A stretch of 64,000 nt of DNA from Agrobacterium pusense (lineage in GTDB: Bacteria > Pseudomonadota > Alphaproteobacteria > Rhizobiales > Rhizobiaceae): the NCBI RefSeq assembly GCF_900102105.1, contig NZ_FNBB01000006.1, positions 1 through 64,000 of the forward strand, read 5' to 3'. The position numbers and the translations under genes were made by a program. Below the pieces are notes generated by a model, which was not told the origin of the DNA, did not search any database, and saw nothing but the letters and a program-made list of their open reading frames with translations. Positions 17,207 to 24,935 of the stretch are shown here, piece after piece (the first letter of the stretch is position 1; each line of letters opens with the position of its first letter).

Positions 17207-18519
17207 AAGGCCGGCATCTGATTGCCGGCTGGTGGCCACGCTCGTTGCGGTCCAGACTCTTTCTCATCCTGCTTGCCGGGCTTGCCATTGCCTACGGGTT
17301 GTCGTTCAGCATCCTCTTTGCCGAACGGTATATGTCTGCCAAAGCAGTCATGCTCGGGACACTGGAGCAGGACCTTGCGGTATCCATCGCCATCATAGAC
17401 CGCCTGCCTGCGGAAGAGCGGGCGGGATGGGTGAACCGCCTCGGCCGCAGCAACTACCAGCTCATACTCGGTCCGGGCCTTCCCGGCGTCGCCGACATGT
17501 CCGGGCGCGGGGCAGAAATCGCGCAGAGGATCGAAGAGGCCGCCGGGCACCGGTTTCCGGTCAGGGTGGAATCCATTCCCGGCGACGGCAAGAGGCTTCA
17601 GGCTCATCTGACGCTGTCGGACGGCTCGCCCCTGACAATTGACGTAACACCACGGGGTGTCATGCCCATCGCCGAATGGCTGCCCTACGTCTTCGCCGCA
17701 CAAATGGCGCTTCTCCTCCTCTGCACCTGGTTTGCCGTGCGGCAGACGACCAGACCCCTCAGCGCGCTGGCAGCCGCGGCGGAAGCGCTCGATCCGGGGG
17801 AGAAGGGGTTGCCGATGAGTGAGAGCGGCCCGAGCGAAGTTGCCCACGCGGCTCGTGCATTCAACGCCATGCGCGATCGCGTCGCACAATATCTTGAAGA
17901 ACGCGTGCAAATCCTCGCGGCGATTTCACACGACCTGCAGACGCCCATCACTCGAATGCGGCTGCGGGCCGATATGGCTGATGATACGCCGGAAAAGGAA
18001 AAGCTGGTCAGTGACCTGCGTGAAATCGAACGTCTGGTGCAGGACGGGATCGCTTATGCGCGCAGCGCCCACGGCAACGGCGAGAAGTCCTCTCGCATCG
18101 ATCTGGCATCCTTCATCGACAGCATCGCCTACGACTATCAGGATACCGGAAAGGCGGTCACGGTTTCAGGCATTGTGCGCGGCACGGCGTCTACAAAACC
18201 GCACGCATTGCGACGGATACTCACGAATTTCATAGATAACGCCCTCAAATTTGCTGGCAGTGCCGAAATAAAAGTGGATCGGCATGCTGAAGGCGCCGTT
18301 GTCATCACGGTGCTCGACAAAGGACCGGGCATTCCCGACGAGATGCTGCACAACGCCATGCAGCCATTCTTCCGGATTGAAACATCGAGAAATCGCGACA
18401 CGGGCGGAACGGGCCTCGGGCTTGCGATTGCGCAGCAGCTTGCCGGAACGATCGGCGGCTCGGTGCGCCTCTATAACAGGCAGGGTGGCGGGCTGGCGGC
18501 CGAGGTTTCTTTTCCCTGA
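17203..18519 (+). CDS. Membrane sensor histidine kinase (EnvZ-like)
   Basis: The 438-aa inner-membrane kinase has one transmembrane segment near residues 13-35, a periplasmic sensor region of about 120 residues, a second membrane segment near residues 165-185, and a HAMP linker. The dimerisation/phosphoacceptor box AAISHDLQTPITRM places the phosphorylated residue at His243. The ATP-binding domain shows N (NFIDNALKF), G1 (DKGPGIP) and G2 (GGTGLGLAI) boxes. It pairs with the overlapping OmpR-type regulator. The stimulus is unknown. Confidence 0.9.
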   Translation: MKGRHLIAGWWPRSLRSRLFLILLAGLAIAYGLSFSILFAERYMSAKAVMLGTLEQDLAVSIAIIDRLPAEERAGWVNRLGRSNYQLILGPGLPGVADMSGRGAEIAQRIEEAAGHRFPVRVESIPGDGKRLQAHLTLSDGSPLTIDVTPRGVMPIAEWLPYVFAAQMALLLLCTWFAVRQTTRPLSALAAAAEALDPGEKGLPMSESGPSEVAHAARAFNAMRDRVAQYLEERVQILAAISHDLQTPITRMRLRADMADDTPEKEKLVSDLREIERLVQDGIAYARSAHGNGEKSSRIDLASFIDSIAYDYQDTGKAVTVSGIVRGTASTKPHALRRILTNFIDNALKFAGSAEIKVDRHAEGAVVITVLDKGPGIPDEMLHNAMQPFFRIETSRNRDTGGTGLGLAIAQQLAGTIGGSVRLYNRQGGGLAAEVSFP

Positions 18520-18582
18520 CGCGGAGGCAGGCCGAGCACCTCGTAACGCGCCGATACGTTTCGATACAGTTTCGCGTTTTCC

Positions 18583-18599
18583 GGAAACATGGCCGATAC
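18583..18599 (+). promoter_or_regulatory. Shared 17-bp element, copy 4 (ohr gene), with extra GATAC repeats
   Basis: GGAAACATGGCCGATAC lies 64 bases before the ohr start and matches copy 1 at 15 of 17 positions. Two more CGATAC repeats sit just upstream (GATAC at 18553 and 18563), spaced ten bases apart, as expected for tandem regulator binding on one DNA face. Confidence 0.55.
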
Positions 18600-18662
18600 G
18601 CTGATCCCTCACAAAGCTCCTATCGCAAAACGCCGCGGCAGCGGCAATCAAAGGAGCCTCCC

Positions 18663-19079
18663 ATGACCAGAATCGAGACTGTTCTTTATACGGGCAAGAC
18701 CCGCACGACCGGCGGCCGTGACGGATCGGCGCAAAGCGACGACGGCGCGCTTTCCATCAAACTCTCGCCTCCGGGCAGCGGCAAGCCGGGAACCAATCCC
18801 GAACAGCTTTTTGCGGCAGGCTGGTCGGCATGTTTCATCGGCGCAATGACAAAGGCAGCGGCCAGGCGCCAGCTTCGCCTTCCGGCTGACACCGCCGTCG
18901 ATGCTGAGGTTGACCTCGGCACGACGGGTGGCGAGTTCTTCCTGCAGGCCCGCCTGTCCGTCAGCATGCCGGGCATCGATCGTGCCACGGCGCAGGCGAT
19001 CGTCGAGGATGCGCACCAGATCTGCCCGTACTCCAAGGCAACGAGGGGAAACATCGATGTCACACTCAAACTCGCATAA
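18663..19079 (+). CDS. ohr: Organic hydroperoxide resistance protein, Ohr/OsmC family
   Basis: The 138-aa protein is a thiol peroxidase that reduces organic hydroperoxides in the cytoplasm. It carries the two catalytic cysteines of the family, Cys57 (AAGWSACFIGA) and Cys121 (HQICPYSKATRGNIDV). The starting strand (VLYTGKTRTTGGRDG) and NPEQLFAAG motif are typical of Ohr, as distinct from OsmC. The ribosome-binding site AAAGGAG is strong. It follows the two-component system and carries its own upstream copy of the 17-bp element. No OhrR repressor gene lies beside it, unlike in many bacteria. Confidence 0.92.
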   Translation: MTRIETVLYTGKTRTTGGRDGSAQSDDGALSIKLSPPGSGKPGTNPEQLFAAGWSACFIGAMTKAAARRQLRLPADTAVDAEVDLGTTGGEFFLQARLSVSMPGIDRATAQAIVEDAHQICPYSKATRGNIDVTLKLA

Positions 19080-19215
19080 ACCGCTTTTCCGCCCGCGTTG
19101 GCTCGTCATCGCCCTCGTGCTCTCGGCAATATTCGCGGTGCCCTGTGTCTATGACGCAAGTTCAGACGAGCCTTCGCCGCTTGCGGGACTTCTGGGCGCG
19201 CTTTCAGCGATGTGA
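19057..19215 (+). CDS. Small membrane protein overlapping the ohr 3' end, 52 aa
   Basis: This frame starts at ATG inside the last 23 bases of ohr, preceded by GAGGGGAAACATCG. It encodes a basic N-terminus, one hydrophobic segment (LVIALVLSAIFAVPCVY) and a short acidic tail. The ribosome-binding site and overlap suggest translation coupled to ohr. No family is recognised, so it is a candidate only. Confidence 0.45.
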   Translation: MSHSNSHKPLFRPRWLVIALVLSAIFAVPCVYDASSDEPSPLAGLLGALSAM

Positions 19216-19369
19216 CCCTGGGAGCGGCTCGGCGCATGTCGCAGCCGCTTCACGCTTTCACCTCCGCGTGCCCCTCCAATCCACTCACGGAAGTTCCTTT
19301 GGGGGCAGTTCGCCGCGTTACGCTGCGACCAGTCGAACCGAACTTCCGACCTTCAATGAGGCCAGATCA

Positions 19370-20788
19370 ATGCGAACAATAGAACAGATCTACGTCGACG
19401 GTGAATTTGTCATCCCGGTCGGCGATGAGCGGCTGGACCTTTTCAATCCGGCAACCGAAGAAAAAATCGGCGAGGTCCGTCTCGGCAACACCCATGATGC
19501 AAGGGCGGCGGTGGCAGCTGCAAAACGCGCTTTTCCGGCCATGGCGGCCTCAACCAAGATGCAGCGTATCGATATGCTGCGCAGCTTGCGCGATGTGGTC
19601 GCCGAGAGGCCGGATGAGCTTGCGCAAGCCATGACCGAAGAATACGGCGCACCCGCTTATTTTACGGCGTTCTCTGTTCAGAACGCCGCTTCAGTTTTTG
19701 ATGTGATGGCCGAGACAGTTAGGAACTACGACTTTGACCGTGTTGTGGGCAAAAGCACGGTCAGGATGCTGCCCCGCGGCGTTCTTGCCGCCATCACACC
19801 TTGGAATAGCAATTTCGGATTTATCGCCACCAAGCTTGCCCACGCGATCGGCTCCGGTTCGTCCCTCGTCATCAAACCGGCAGAACAGAGCGCATTTCAG
19901 ACGGATTTATTCCTGAGGAGGCTGCACCGGGCCGGCCTTCCGGCGGGGGTCTTCAATGTCATTAACGGCACGGGGCCCGTGGTCGGTGCGGCGCTGACGC
20001 AGAATCCCGACGTTGCGACCATCAGTTTCACCGGCTCCACTCAGGCCGCAAAAATAATTCAGCGCTCCGCGATCGACGGCATGAAAAGGTTGGTTCTTGA
20101 GCTCGGAGGAAAGGCGCCCACAATCATCCTTCCGGACGCCAACCTCGAAACGGCGATCCCTGTTGCCCTGATGTCAGGTTTTGCAAACAGCGGTCAGGCC
20201 TGCGTCGCGGGCACCCGCATCATCGCCCCTCGGTCCCGCCTTACAGAGATTTCGGAGAAGCTCCGGATGGAGACTGGGAAATTCAAGGTCGGCAACCCCC
20301 GCGATCCGGAGGTTCGGATAGGACCTCTCGCGAACGCTGCGCAGTGGGAGAGGATTCAGGCCTATATCCGACTCGGCATCGACGAAGGGGCGACCCTGCT
20401 GACGGGCGGCACCGGGCGGCCGGCTGGAATGGAAAAGGGCTGGTTCGCCCGTCCAACAATCTTTGCCGGGGTCAGGAACGACATGCGCATCGCCCGCGAG
20501 GAGATCTTCGGCCCGGTCCTCTGCCTTATTGCCTATGACAACGAAGACGAGGCCATCGAGATCGCTAATGACAGCGATTATGGACTTCAGGCATATGTGC
20601 TCGGATCCGACCTCAGGCGCGCCGAAAAAATTGCCGAAAGGTTGGTGGCAGGCCGTGTCGTCATCAACGGCGCTCCTCATGATCCCCGCGCGCCCTTTGG
20701 CGGTTTCAAACAGTCTGGCATTGGCAGGGAAATCGGTGCCTTCGGCCTCGATGGTATGCTCGAACCGCGCGCCATTCTCACTCCGTGA
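19370..20788 (+). CDS. Aldehyde dehydrogenase, NAD(P)-dependent
   Basis: The 472-aa cytoplasmic enzyme oxidises aldehydes to acids. It shows the family hallmarks: ITPWNSNFGF for cofactor binding, general base Glu244 in LELGGKAPT, catalytic Cys278 in SGQACVAG, and EEIFGPVL near the C-terminus. I set the start at ATG 19370 (MRTIEQIYVDGEF), where homology-like sequence begins; the longer frame upstream lacks such features. It is a general aldehyde dehydrogenase; the substrate is not evident. It may detoxify aldehydes together with the neighbouring hydrolases (inference). Confidence 0.9.
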   Translation: MRTIEQIYVDGEFVIPVGDERLDLFNPATEEKIGEVRLGNTHDARAAVAAAKRAFPAMAASTKMQRIDMLRSLRDVVAERPDELAQAMTEEYGAPAYFTAFSVQNAASVFDVMAETVRNYDFDRVVGKSTVRMLPRGVLAAITPWNSNFGFIATKLAHAIGSGSSLVIKPAEQSAFQTDLFLRRLHRAGLPAGVFNVINGTGPVVGAALTQNPDVATISFTGSTQAAKIIQRSAIDGMKRLVLELGGKAPTIILPDANLETAIPVALMSGFANSGQACVAGTRIIAPRSRLTEISEKLRMETGKFKVGNPRDPEVRIGPLANAAQWERIQAYIRLGIDEGATLLTGGTGRPAGMEKGWFARPTIFAGVRNDMRIAREEIFGPVLCLIAYDNEDEAIEIANDSDYGLQAYVLGSDLRRAEKIAERLVAGRVVINGAPHDPRAPFGGFKQSGIGREIGAFGLDGMLEPRAILTP

Positions 20789-20968
20789 CACCAATTTTTT
20801 CCAAGCCGATACCGGCGCGCTCCGGTCTGCTGCACGCCGCAGCGTCAGCCGTCTGAAAGCCGACGTTCGGTGACGCAACACCAGGTCGAACCTAGCAGCC
20901 GGGACACGAGCAACATCTACCAGTCTCGGGTGCGAATAATTGCAAAAACTCATCATATGGAGAGAAAT

Positions 20969-22291
20969 ATGACCTACATACTTCATCCGGCGGAAACCGG
21001 GCGCGGCACAGCGATGGTGCTTGGGTCTGCCATAGCCGTACTGATGGCCTTTTTCCCGGCCCTGGCAGCGGAAACTGCCAAACCATCCCAATCACAGACA
21101 GCCCGGGAAGACGATAGCATTCACCCGTTCCAAGTGCATATTGACCAATCACAGATTGACGACCTCAAGGCGAGAATCAAAAATGCACGCTGGCCGGACA
21201 GGGAGACCGTGGGGGATATCTCCCAGGGCATCCAGCTCTCGCGGGTTCAGGACCTCGTTCGATACTGGGGCAGCGGCTATGACTGGCGAAACGCCGAAAA
21301 CGAGCTCAACGCATTGCCTCAGTTTATCACCAGTATCGACGGTGTCGACATCCACTTTATTCATGTGCGCTCACGCCACCCCAATGCCCTGCCTGTCATC
21401 CTTACCCATGGCTGGCCGGGTTCAATCTTCGAGTTCACGAAGGTTATCGGCCCGCTGACGGATCCGACCGCTTATGGGGGCAAAGCCGAAGACGCATTCG
21501 ATGTGATCATTCCGTCGATACCCGGTTATGGTTTTTCAGGTCATCCAACAGATCTCGGCTGGGGACCGGATCGTGTTGCACGCGCTTGGGACGTTCTTGT
21601 GAAGCGTTTGGGCTACACACGTTATGTCTCCCAAGGTGGCGACCATGGCTCGGTCATTTCCGATGCTCTCGCACGCCAAGCTCCGAAGGGTCTGCTTGGC
21701 ATCCACCTCAATATGCCGGCCACAGTTCCCGGAACGCTGATGAGGGGTATCAGCAGCGGTGACGCTGCGCCGGCAGATCTCTCGCCTCCCGAACGAGATG
21801 CCTACAACGCTCTGCAGACGTTTTTCGGCAGAAACGCTGCTTACGGCGCGATGATGGTTACGCGACCGCAGACGATCGGATATTCTCTCTCGGACTCTCC
21901 CATTGGTCTTGCATCGTTCATCTATGAGAAGTTCGCGCAGTGGAGCGACAGCAATGGTGAACCCGAAAGTGTTCTTTCAAGGGACGAGATGCTCAACGAT
22001 ATCACCTTATACTGGTTGACCAACAGCGGCGCCTCTGGCGCACGCTTCTATTGGGAAAACAACAACAACAACTTCAGCGCGGACGCTCAGAAGACCCGCG
22101 ACATTAAGATCCCCGTCGGTATCACGGTGTTTCCCAAGGAGATCTACCAGGCGCCCGAGAGCTGGAGCAGGCAGGCCTATCCGTCACTCGCCTATTATCA
22201 TCAGGTGGATCACGGCGGGCATTTTGCAGCCTGGGAGCAGCCCGATATTTTCTCCCGTGAGCTGCGGGAAGCTTTCCGAAAACTGCGCTGA
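20969..22291 (+). CDS. Exported epoxide hydrolase (EHN-domain type)
   Basis: The 440-aa precursor has an export signal within residues 1-34 (VLGSAIAVLMAFFPALAAE). Next comes an epoxide-hydrolase N-terminal domain beginning IHPFQVHIDQSQIDDLKARI, and then the alpha/beta hydrolase core. HGWPGS forms the oxyanion hole, the nucleophile elbow is SQGGDHGS with Asp225, and the late histidine is in VDHGGHFAAWEQP. The start is chosen at 20969 because GGAGAG sits six bases upstream. It opens epoxides to diols, probably in the periplasm. A bidirectional terminator follows. Confidence 0.87.
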   Translation: MTYILHPAETGRGTAMVLGSAIAVLMAFFPALAAETAKPSQSQTAREDDSIHPFQVHIDQSQIDDLKARIKNARWPDRETVGDISQGIQLSRVQDLVRYWGSGYDWRNAENELNALPQFITSIDGVDIHFIHVRSRHPNALPVILTHGWPGSIFEFTKVIGPLTDPTAYGGKAEDAFDVIIPSIPGYGFSGHPTDLGWGPDRVARAWDVLVKRLGYTRYVSQGGDHGSVISDALARQAPKGLLGIHLNMPATVPGTLMRGISSGDAAPADLSPPERDAYNALQTFFGRNAAYGAMMVTRPQTIGYSLSDSPIGLASFIYEKFAQWSDSNGEPESVLSRDEMLNDITLYWLTNSGASGARFYWENNNNNFSADAQKTRDIKIPVGITVFPKEIYQAPESWSRQAYPSLAYYHQVDHGGHFAAWEQPDIFSRELREAFRKLR

Positions 22292-22363
22292 ATTCCGTCA
22301 GACAAGCGCGGGATCAGCCCGCGCTTCACCACCTATTGCGTCTGGTCTTTCTATAACGCAAAG

Positions 22364-22389
22364 AAGCCGCCCCCGATTTGGGGCGGCTT
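22364..22389. terminator. Bidirectional terminator between convergent genes
   Basis: The perfect 10-bp stem AAGCCGCCCC / GGGGCGGCTT with loop CGATTT is flanked by T-rich sequence on both strands. It can end the rightward epoxide hydrolase transcript and the leftward small gene at 22409. Confidence 0.85.
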
Positions 22390-22408
22390 TATACCAAGCC
22401 GAGCCATT

Positions 22409-22615
22409 TCAGGCGGCAGCAGCAATCCGTTCCTTCATCCACTGATCCAGCGACAGTCGCAGGGTTAAACGTTCGACCTCATCGGTTGAGGCAATTCCAA
22501 TCAGGTATCTTGCGGCATCGACGGCCATGGCGCAGCCGATCGGAAGACGATTATCTTCGCAAAACTCATTTAAAACCTTGCGGATCGCCAGGAGCGATAC
22601 GACTTCATTGGACAT
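22409..22615 (-). CDS. Small conserved-looking cytoplasmic protein, 68 aa
   Basis: The frame begins MSNEVVSLLAIRKVLNEFCE and ends MKERIAAAA. It is helical and leucine-rich with no signal peptide. GGAGAA precedes the ATG at 22615, and a shared terminator follows. The composition looks like a real protein, but I do not recognise the family. Confidence 0.6.
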   Translation of the reverse strand: MSNEVVSLLAIRKVLNEFCEDNRLPIGCAMAVDAARYLIGIASTDEVERLTLRLSLDQWMKERIAAAA

Positions 22616-22745
22616 CACGGTTCTCCATACTTGATAGCGACCTTGTGCCAATCGATGGGCAAGTCTTGTGTCTGGAGTTTTTCGTCAAAAGCCGGGAATG
22701 GTACCCGGATGTAGTTTCGCCGGTTTGCGATACAATAAGCGACTG

Positions 22746-22943
22746 TCAACGGTGGCGATCGAAGCACGCGGCTGGCACTTTGGTGCTGGGACTTGACCTC
22801 GACTGCTTAAGCCCGGCGTCGCCCTCAATATCCCGCCCTGTTCTGCACGAGAGCGGAAGCTCAAGCTGGATATCCTCCATCTCCGGCAGGCTCGCGATCC
22901 CGTCACGAAGGATAGGAGTTTCATCAGCTGGTCTGAACGGCAT
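22746..22943 (-). CDS. Possible small protein, 65 aa
   Basis: A good ribosome-binding site (AAGGAGATTTCG) precedes ATG at 22943. The N-terminal half (MPFRPADETPILRDGI and MEDIQLELPL) looks protein-like. The C-terminal third is basic and of lower quality, so the gene may be truncated or spurious. It sits in the otherwise gene-poor stretch 22616-23008. No family recognised. Confidence 0.4.
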   Translation of the reverse strand: MPFRPADETPILRDGIASLPEMEDIQLELPLSCRTGRDIEGDAGLKQSRSSPSTKVPAACFDRHR

Positions 22944-23008
22944 CGAAATCTCCTTCTCCGTGGAAACCGGCCGCCGCCCGCTTTCGCTGGTAGCGGCGCC
23001 TTACGCGA

Positions 23009-23989
23009 TCAGCCTTTCACAAAAGCCAGCAGATCGGGATTGATAACGTCTGCATGGGTGGTGAGCATACCATGCGGGTAACCCTTATACACCTTCAGCG
23101 TCCCGTTCTTCAGAAGCTTGACCGACAATTCGGCGGAGGCCGCAATCGGCACGACCTGATCGTCATCGCCGTGAAGGACGAGCGTGGGCACCGAGATTGC
23201 CTTCAGGTCTTCCGTCTGATCGGTTTCCGAGAAAGCCTTCACGCCATCGTAATGGGCCTTGGCGCTACCCATCATGCCCTGACGCCACCAGTTCTGGATA
23301 ACACCGGGATGGACCTTCGCGTCCGGACGATTGAAACCGTAGAAGGGGCCGGTCGGGACATCTAGGAAGAATTGGGCGCGATTATCGGCGACGCCCTTGC
23401 GGAAACTGTCGAAGACTTCGATCGGCAGGCCGCCGGGATTGGACGGCGTCTTCAGCATCAGCGGCGGAACGGCGGAGACAAGCACGGCCTTAGCGACACG
23501 GCCGTGCGGCTCGCCGAATTTTGCGACATAACGCGCGACTTCACCACCGCCTGTTGAGTGCCCGATATGAACCGCATTTCTGAGATCGAGATGTTCTACG
23601 ACGGCAAAGGCATCGGCGGCGTAATGATCCATGTCGTGCCCATCGCTCACCTGCTCCGACCGGCCGTGGCCGCGGCGGTCATGCGCCACGACGCGATAAC
23701 CATTCTCTACGAAGAACAGCATCTGCGCGTCCCAGTCGTCGGATGACAATGGCCAGCCATGATGGAAGACGATCGGTTGGGCATCCTTCGGGCCCCAGTC
23801 CTTGAAATAGATATTGACGCCGTCCTTGGTCTTTACGAATGATTCAGTCATTGGAAATTCTCCTTCGGTGGGAGATGGGGTGGAGTTTGAAAAAGCTGTC
23901 GATGGCATGGCCATCGCCGTGGAAAGTGCCGCGCCCGCCAGCAGCAGGTGCCGTCTGGAAAGCGCGAGCTCGATGAGATTGCCGGCCAT
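23009..23989 (-). CDS. Alpha/beta hydrolase, haloperoxidase (non-haem) type, exported
   Basis: The 326-aa protein has an N-terminal [18 protein letters not shown] segment that resembles a twin-arginine export signal, then a chloroperoxidase-like core. The catalytic triad is Ser145 (GHSTGGGE), an Asp at 275-277 (HGDDDQVVP) and His306 (YPHGM). The oxyanion segment is [13 protein letters not shown]. Such cofactor-free enzymes are perhydrolases or esterases. It starts 15 bases after dps and follows it in one operon. A frameshifted relic of a close relative lies at 3196-3322. Confidence 0.88.
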   Translation of the reverse strand: MAGNLIELALSRRHLLLAGAALSTAMAMPSTAFSNSTPSPTEGEFPMTESFVKTKDGVNIYFKDWGPKDAQPIVFHHGWPLSSDDWDAQMLFFVENGYRVVAHDRRGHGRSEQVSDGHDMDHYAADAFAVVEHLDLRNAVHIGHSTGGGEVARYVAKFGEPHGRVAKAVLVSAVPPLMLKTPSNPGGLPIEVFDSFRKGVADNRAQFFLDVPTGPFYGFNRPDAKVHPGVIQNWWRQGMMGSAKAHYDGVKAFSETDQTEDLKAISVPTLVLHGDDDQVVPIAASAELSVKLLKNGTLKVYKGYPHGMLTTHADVINPDLLAFVKG

Positions 23990-24004
23990 TTCCTTGTCTT
24001 GCGT

Positions 24005-24523
24005 TCAGCGCGCACGGCGCGTGGTTTCAAACAGAAACCATGTGCGCCGCTCGGTCTCGTCGATCCAGTTCTCGATCAGACTGGTGGTCGCGTGGTCGTT
24101 GAGGTCGGAGGTAAGGCTGTGCGTTTGCCGAAGGATGGCGGTCAGCTGTTTGTTATCCTCGCGCAGTTCGGCAAGCATATCCTCAGGCGTGACGAAGTCG
24201 GCGTCATTATCGAGGAGGCGCTGGAGGCGAGCGATATGTCCGATGGAGCGGATGGTGGTACCGCCGATCTTGCGCGCCCTTTCGGCGATGTCGTCGGTCA
24301 TGGCAAAGATCTGGGCGCCCTGTTCGTCCAGCAGCGTGTGATAGTCGCGGAAATGCGGACCGGAAACATGCCAGTGGAAGTTCTTGGTCTTGACGTAGAG
24401 CGTAAAGACATCCGCCAGCAGGGCGGTCAACGCCGCGGCAATGTCGCGGCTTGCCTCCGCTCCGAGATCGGTCGGGGTTGCAAGTGGAAGCTTGCGGTTT
24501 CTGGAAGCTGTTGTCGTGTCCAT
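24005..24523 (-). CDS. dps: Dps-family DNA-protecting ferritin-like protein
   Basis: The 172-aa protein belongs to the Dps/ferritin superfamily: dodecamers that oxidise and store iron and shield DNA during starvation and peroxide stress. The ferroxidase helix is evident (KTKNFHWHVSGPHFRDYHTL), as is the acidic follow-on DEQGAQIFAMTDDIAERARK. The start at 24523 follows AAGGAGAACGATC; the upstream extension has no support. The downstream gene is the haloperoxidase-like hydrolase. No GGAAC-type stress promoter was seen in front of it. Confidence 0.92.
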   Translation of the reverse strand: MDTTTASRNRKLPLATPTDLGAEASRDIAAALTALLADVFTLYVKTKNFHWHVSGPHFRDYHTLLDEQGAQIFAMTDDIAERARKIGGTTIRSIGHIARLQRLLDNDADFVTPEDMLAELREDNKQLTAILRQTHSLTSDLNDHATTSLIENWIDETERRTWFLFETTRRAR

Positions 24524-24717
24524 GATCGTTCTCCTTTGGCAATTGACCGCCCGTTGTTGAGCGTCCCTGTTGCGGCTGTCTGATCGGCCTCGAGAATAGG
24601 GAGAAGAACGGGTGAGGAGAAATCGGCTGCTGGTACAGTCTACCCGATACCTAAGTGTAGTTTCGGCTAGCGCCGGCCCGGGATAACGTTTGCCCGTCGC
24701 CCCGCCCCTCGGCGATT

Positions 24718-24816
24718 GGCTCACAGAAGCCAGAAGCTCCGGCGTCCCCTCCCCGGAGCCGCGGATCTCCCTCCCGATCCGCAAAAGGCCGCCCCCGCCG
24801 CAGGAGGCGGCCTTTT
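24718..24816 (+). ncRNA. Candidate small RNA with C-rich anti-Shine-Dalgarno loops (alpha-r14/CcsR-like)
   Basis: Consecutive hairpins are seen: GGCT/AGCC (24718-24731); GCTCCGG / CCGGAGC (24736-24759) with loop CGTCCCCTCC; GCGGATC / GATCCGC (24761-24782) with loop TCCCTCCC; and a strong terminator (24783-24816). Paired hairpins showing CCUCC-type loops before a terminator are the layout described for the alphaproteobacterial alpha-r14/NfeR1 and CcsR small RNAs, whose loops can pair with Shine-Dalgarno sequences. No promoter was recognised, and the 5' end is a guess. Confidence 0.55.
24783..24816 (+). terminator. Strong intrinsic terminator of the candidate small RNA
   Basis: The 11-bp perfect stem AAAAGGCCGCC / GGCGGCCTTTT has a 12-base loop. 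No protein-coding gene ends just upstream on this strand, which supports a non-coding transcript ending here. Confidence 0.85.
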
Positions 24817-24841
24817 CGTTTCGCCCTCTGGTGAGCAGGCA

Positions 24842-24855
24842 ACCTATGCATGAGT
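24842..24855 (+). promoter_or_regulatory. Possible third copy of the ACCTATGTATAGGT-like site
   Basis: ACCTATGCATGAGT matches 11 of 14 positions of the site at 27363-27376. It lies 80 bases before the FdhF/YdeP-like gene. The inverted symmetry is weaker than in the other copies, so this is tentative. Confidence 0.3.
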
Positions 24856-24935
24856 ATGATGTTTAAGCTTGCGTACGTGGGCTACCGTCGTTGCCCACGA
24901 CAATCGCCAGGCTGCAAAATCGAAGGACTTCCTAC

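Larger units (their letters stand above)
24524..24935. other. Intergenic region between dps and the FdhF-like gene
   Basis: This 412-base divergent region holds a candidate small RNA (24718-24816) with its own terminator and a possible regulator site (24842-24855). The dps promoter must lie in the left part, but no clear -35/-10 pair was recognised. Confidence 0.6.
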
